From positions 12,397-76,396 of the forward strand of contig LUCM01006813.1 in the NCBI GenBank assembly GCA_008360955.1: a stretch of 64,000 nt of DNA, in the 5' to 3' direction. The notes beneath the pieces are model-generated. The model ran no database searches. It saw only the letters and a list, made by a program, of their open reading frames with translations, and was not told the origin of the DNA. The stretch is from Fasciolopsis buskii (lineage: Eukaryota; Platyhelminthes; Trematoda; Plagiorchiida; Fasciolidae). Of the stretch, positions 62,158-64,000 are shown piece by piece. The position numbers and the translations under genes were made by a program. Position 1 is the stretch's first letter; every line of letters begins with the position of its first letter.

Positions 62158-62608
62158 TCAAGAGGCGACACTTTGCTGACCCAGATTGTTGACATTTGAC
62201 CGGATCCGGAAAGCTTGCGTCACATTCACTGTGTGATTAGTCTGTGCTAGATGTGAAACGACTGCGCCATTAAGTGACTTAGTTATTCCAATAGCCAACC
62301 ATGCAGGGTGGTGGTCACGGATACGTTCAGACAGGCGCCTGGTCGTGCGGCCGATGTACATTGTCCTACTGAAACATGTGAATAAATAGATGCAAAGCAA
62401 GACTGCAGAATCAGAAACTTTGTCTTTCAACCGTAATGACACCACGGGGTGGGATTCGAAGCTTGGCTACGTAAAATATCTTATTGATAGCGCTAGTCAG
62501 TTTTCGTCGTGCTACCTCTGCTAGCGTGACACCTTTGAATAGTAGCGATATGTATGCTGGCTTTCTCTCCACCGTCGCCCTCCTAGGAACTTCCTTTTCT
62601 GTCTCCAA
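62158..62608 (-). pseudogene. PLE GIY-YIG endonuclease domain
   Basis: In the second frame (62445-62158) 'CIYLFTC' and 'MYIGRTTRRLSERIRDHHPA' form the IY...YIG core with the following conserved Arg and His, then 'GAVVSHLAQTNHTVN', the usual later helix with its H. The preceding linker frame (62608-62411) reads 'LAEVARRKLTSAINKIFYVA', typical of the segment between RT and nuclease in PLEs. The two frames overlap at 62411-62445, so a frameshift separates them. Between the two halves of the core a 'CSCGA'-type stretch of related proteins is replaced by 'CFSRT', so a metal-binding Cys may be lost. Confidence 0.85.
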
Positions 62609-62733
62609 AATCTTATCGAGTACTCTACTTGGAAACCATTTTCAGTGAATACTCTTCTGACCGTTTGTAGTTCAGCTTCAAGAGTATCTTCTGTACATAT
62701 TCTTTTTGTCCTGGCATCTAATTAGGTCCCGCT

Positions 62734-63330
62734 TCACACTGAGGCGCAAAGCTGTGAAAATTGATGTATTACCCAGTTCCACGTGGCGTTCCTGTGCAAT
62801 GGTCGCCGAAATGAGCCATCTCGACGACTTAGTTGCACATCTAAGAATGTCATTCCATTGTTCAACTCCATCTCTGCTGTGAATTTCACATTTGCGTGAG
62901 CCGAGTTGAAGCTAATAAACAGTTGGTTTGTTCTTGTTGAGGGGCTGAGTTCACAGAAGATGTTATCCACATAACGTTTGTACAAGCAAAGCGCTTGTAT
63001 AGACGACTCGAGTGGCCCACGTTTCGGCTTTGTCATGAAAATGTCAGCTAGTAATGGACCGAGCGGGGACCGCATCGCTACACCGTCCCTTTGACGGTAA
63101 ATTTGATTAGTGGATTTAAATTGGACGTTTTAGGTACAAAAGAACATTAGTTGTTTCAAGTCTGTTATCGGAAGACTTGTCAGTAAGCCACTGTTCTCGA
63201 TGTAGTCACGGAGGTATTCGATCGGTTCCGTGATCAGAACGTTGGTAAAATGGGCGGTGACATTTACGGAAAACATTCTTCGTCCCTTCATATTGAGTTC
63301 TTTCACGGAGTCGATAAGCTCAAATGTGTC
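62734..63330 (-). pseudogene. PLE reverse transcriptase domain, catalytic residues changed
   Basis: On the - strand one frame runs from 'DSLKDTFELIDSVKEL' through 'MFSVNVTAHFTNV' (motif A), a stop at 63130-63132, 'QRDGVAMRSPLGPLLADIFM' (motif B), 'YKRYVDNIFCEL' (motif C) and 'GMTFLDVQLSRRDG' to 62734. Active relatives have Asp in motif A (FSxDV) and YxDD in motif C. Here both are Asn (codon AAT at 63264-63262 and AAC at 62964-62962), and the motif B glycine is Arg. The enzyme cannot be active. Confidence 0.9.
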
Positions 63331-63695
63331 TTTGAGGCTGTCTTGCCATCTTCTGCCTAACAGAGTCCAACAACCTAGTCAGCCATTTTGCCACAATGTG
63401 ATACGGCGAGTTTCATATGCTGAGAATAGGTCTCAATGAAACTTCATTTTTATGTATTTTGGGTAGGCCGTACATTCTCGGAACAGTCGTTCCCGTAGGC
63501 CGAATCTGTTCGAGTGTGGTGGAATATGATATCCTTTTGTCTCAGCCGTCTCAGAATGCTAGACAGCGATTTTTCAGTCTGACGCGTTTCATCATTCTCC
63601 CTCGTCGTTTTTGCAAATTTCGACTTTTCATTCAGAATGGCTTCCGTTTTCGCTGCGTAGTCAGACTTGTTAAGGAGAACTATGCCGGCACCATT

Positions 63696-63980
63696 TTATG
63701 GTCTTGATAACATGATGTCTGCATTTTTCTGCAGTTCTCTCAACAGCCTCTTAGGTTTTGGCTTTAATAACCCACTCACGGTATGTCTAGTGCCATGATA
63801 CTGATAGCAAGTGTTCGCCAAAGTTGATCTAAACGCTTGCATTTCCATTTGTGATGACAGGGATGAACTCGATAATTGAGAAAAACGATTCTCACATCCA
63901 ACTTCTAAGTCCATTTGTGCACTCTGGTTATGCGGATAACCAAATTCGGGCCCCAAGAATAAAACTTCTACCAATGTCTT
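63696..63980 (-). pseudogene. PLE protein N-terminal region
   Basis: The frame 'EVLFLGPEFGYPHNQSAQMD', then 'NRFSQLSSSSLSSQMEMQAF' and 'LLRELQKNADIMLSRP', is the conserved lead-in to the RT of flatworm PLEs, where the next residues would be 'DKG' plus an Ala/Gly-rich segment. A frameshift occurs right at that point (63696). The reading frame is still open at its upstream end when it reaches the window edge. Confidence 0.8.
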
Positions 63981-64000
63981 TTCTAACTTGAAGTCTGACA

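Larger units (their letters stand above)
62050..64000 (-). mobile_element. Penelope-like retroelement (PLE), incomplete at window edge
   Basis: Read from 64000 downwards: an N-terminal block (63980-63696, 'LFLGPEFGYPHN', 'LLRELQKNADIMLSRP'), the reverse transcriptase (~63330-62734), a linker (62608-62411), a GIY-YIG nuclease (62445-62158) and a C-terminal tail (~62150-62050, 'FTILHCASKN', 'SFNSPGPPS'). This is the domain order of endonuclease-bearing PLEs, which copy themselves by target-primed reverse transcription. The 5' end and terminal repeat lie past 64000, and no 3' pseudo-LTR was recognised below 62050. Frameshifts, a stop inside the RT (63130-63132) and changed catalytic residues show a dead copy. 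Confidence 0.92.

Overview
This is eukaryotic DNA. Only one conserved cellular coding exon is clear: the first exon of a roadblock/LC7-type dynein light chain at 58001-58277 on the + strand, ending in a good splice donor. The recognisable mobile elements point to a flatworm genome, with a tapeworm or fluke most likely: an endonuclease/reverse-transcriptase LINE of the 'RWLGHVLRM / LLQDW' type, a Penelope-like element (PLE) with a GIY-YIG domain, and a Gypsy element whose primer-binding site matches tRNA-Trp as in the CsRn1 lineage. The organism assignment is an inference from these families, not proof.

Layout. 1-680: two LINE 3' ends meeting tail to tail. 3.5-5.1 kb: weak coding-like remains. 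5.2-19 kb: mostly unannotatable sequence with a few tRNA-like (SINE-type) fragments. 19.2-20.9 kb: 5' part of a decayed CsRn1-like Gypsy element (PBS, gag, protease). 21.1 and 33.1 kb: two 473-bp copies of one repeat in opposite orientation, differing at 4 positions. 27.3 kb: a 56-nt sequence that folds perfectly into a three-way (T-shaped) junction, about 1.3 kb from a transposase-like fragment at 28.7-29.0 kb. 30.7-36.1 kb: two short CUB-like exon candidates, a fragment resembling a PLE 5' region with a hammerhead-like core, and a 5'-truncated LINE with a tRNA-derived SINE beside it. 39.8-42.1 kb: a possible LINE C-terminal fragment and a third extracellular (CUB-like) exon candidate. 45.6-48.7 kb: a foldback plus dispersed copies of its arm. 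49.6-52.0 kb: a long but heavily frameshifted LINE followed by another SINE. 57.0-58.9 kb: an unrecognised ORF, the dynein exon, and a strong 86-nt hairpin downstream. 62.05-64.0 kb: a Penelope-like element on the - strand running off the window, with both changed catalytic aspartates identifiable.

There is no operon logic here. The window is a gene-poor stretch shaped by several retroelement types, all apparently inactive, with a single conserved host exon near its right side. Most of the rest (over 40 kb) shows no feature I can support; these stretches are listed so that absence is explicit. All homology statements come from reading motifs by eye, without any database search.
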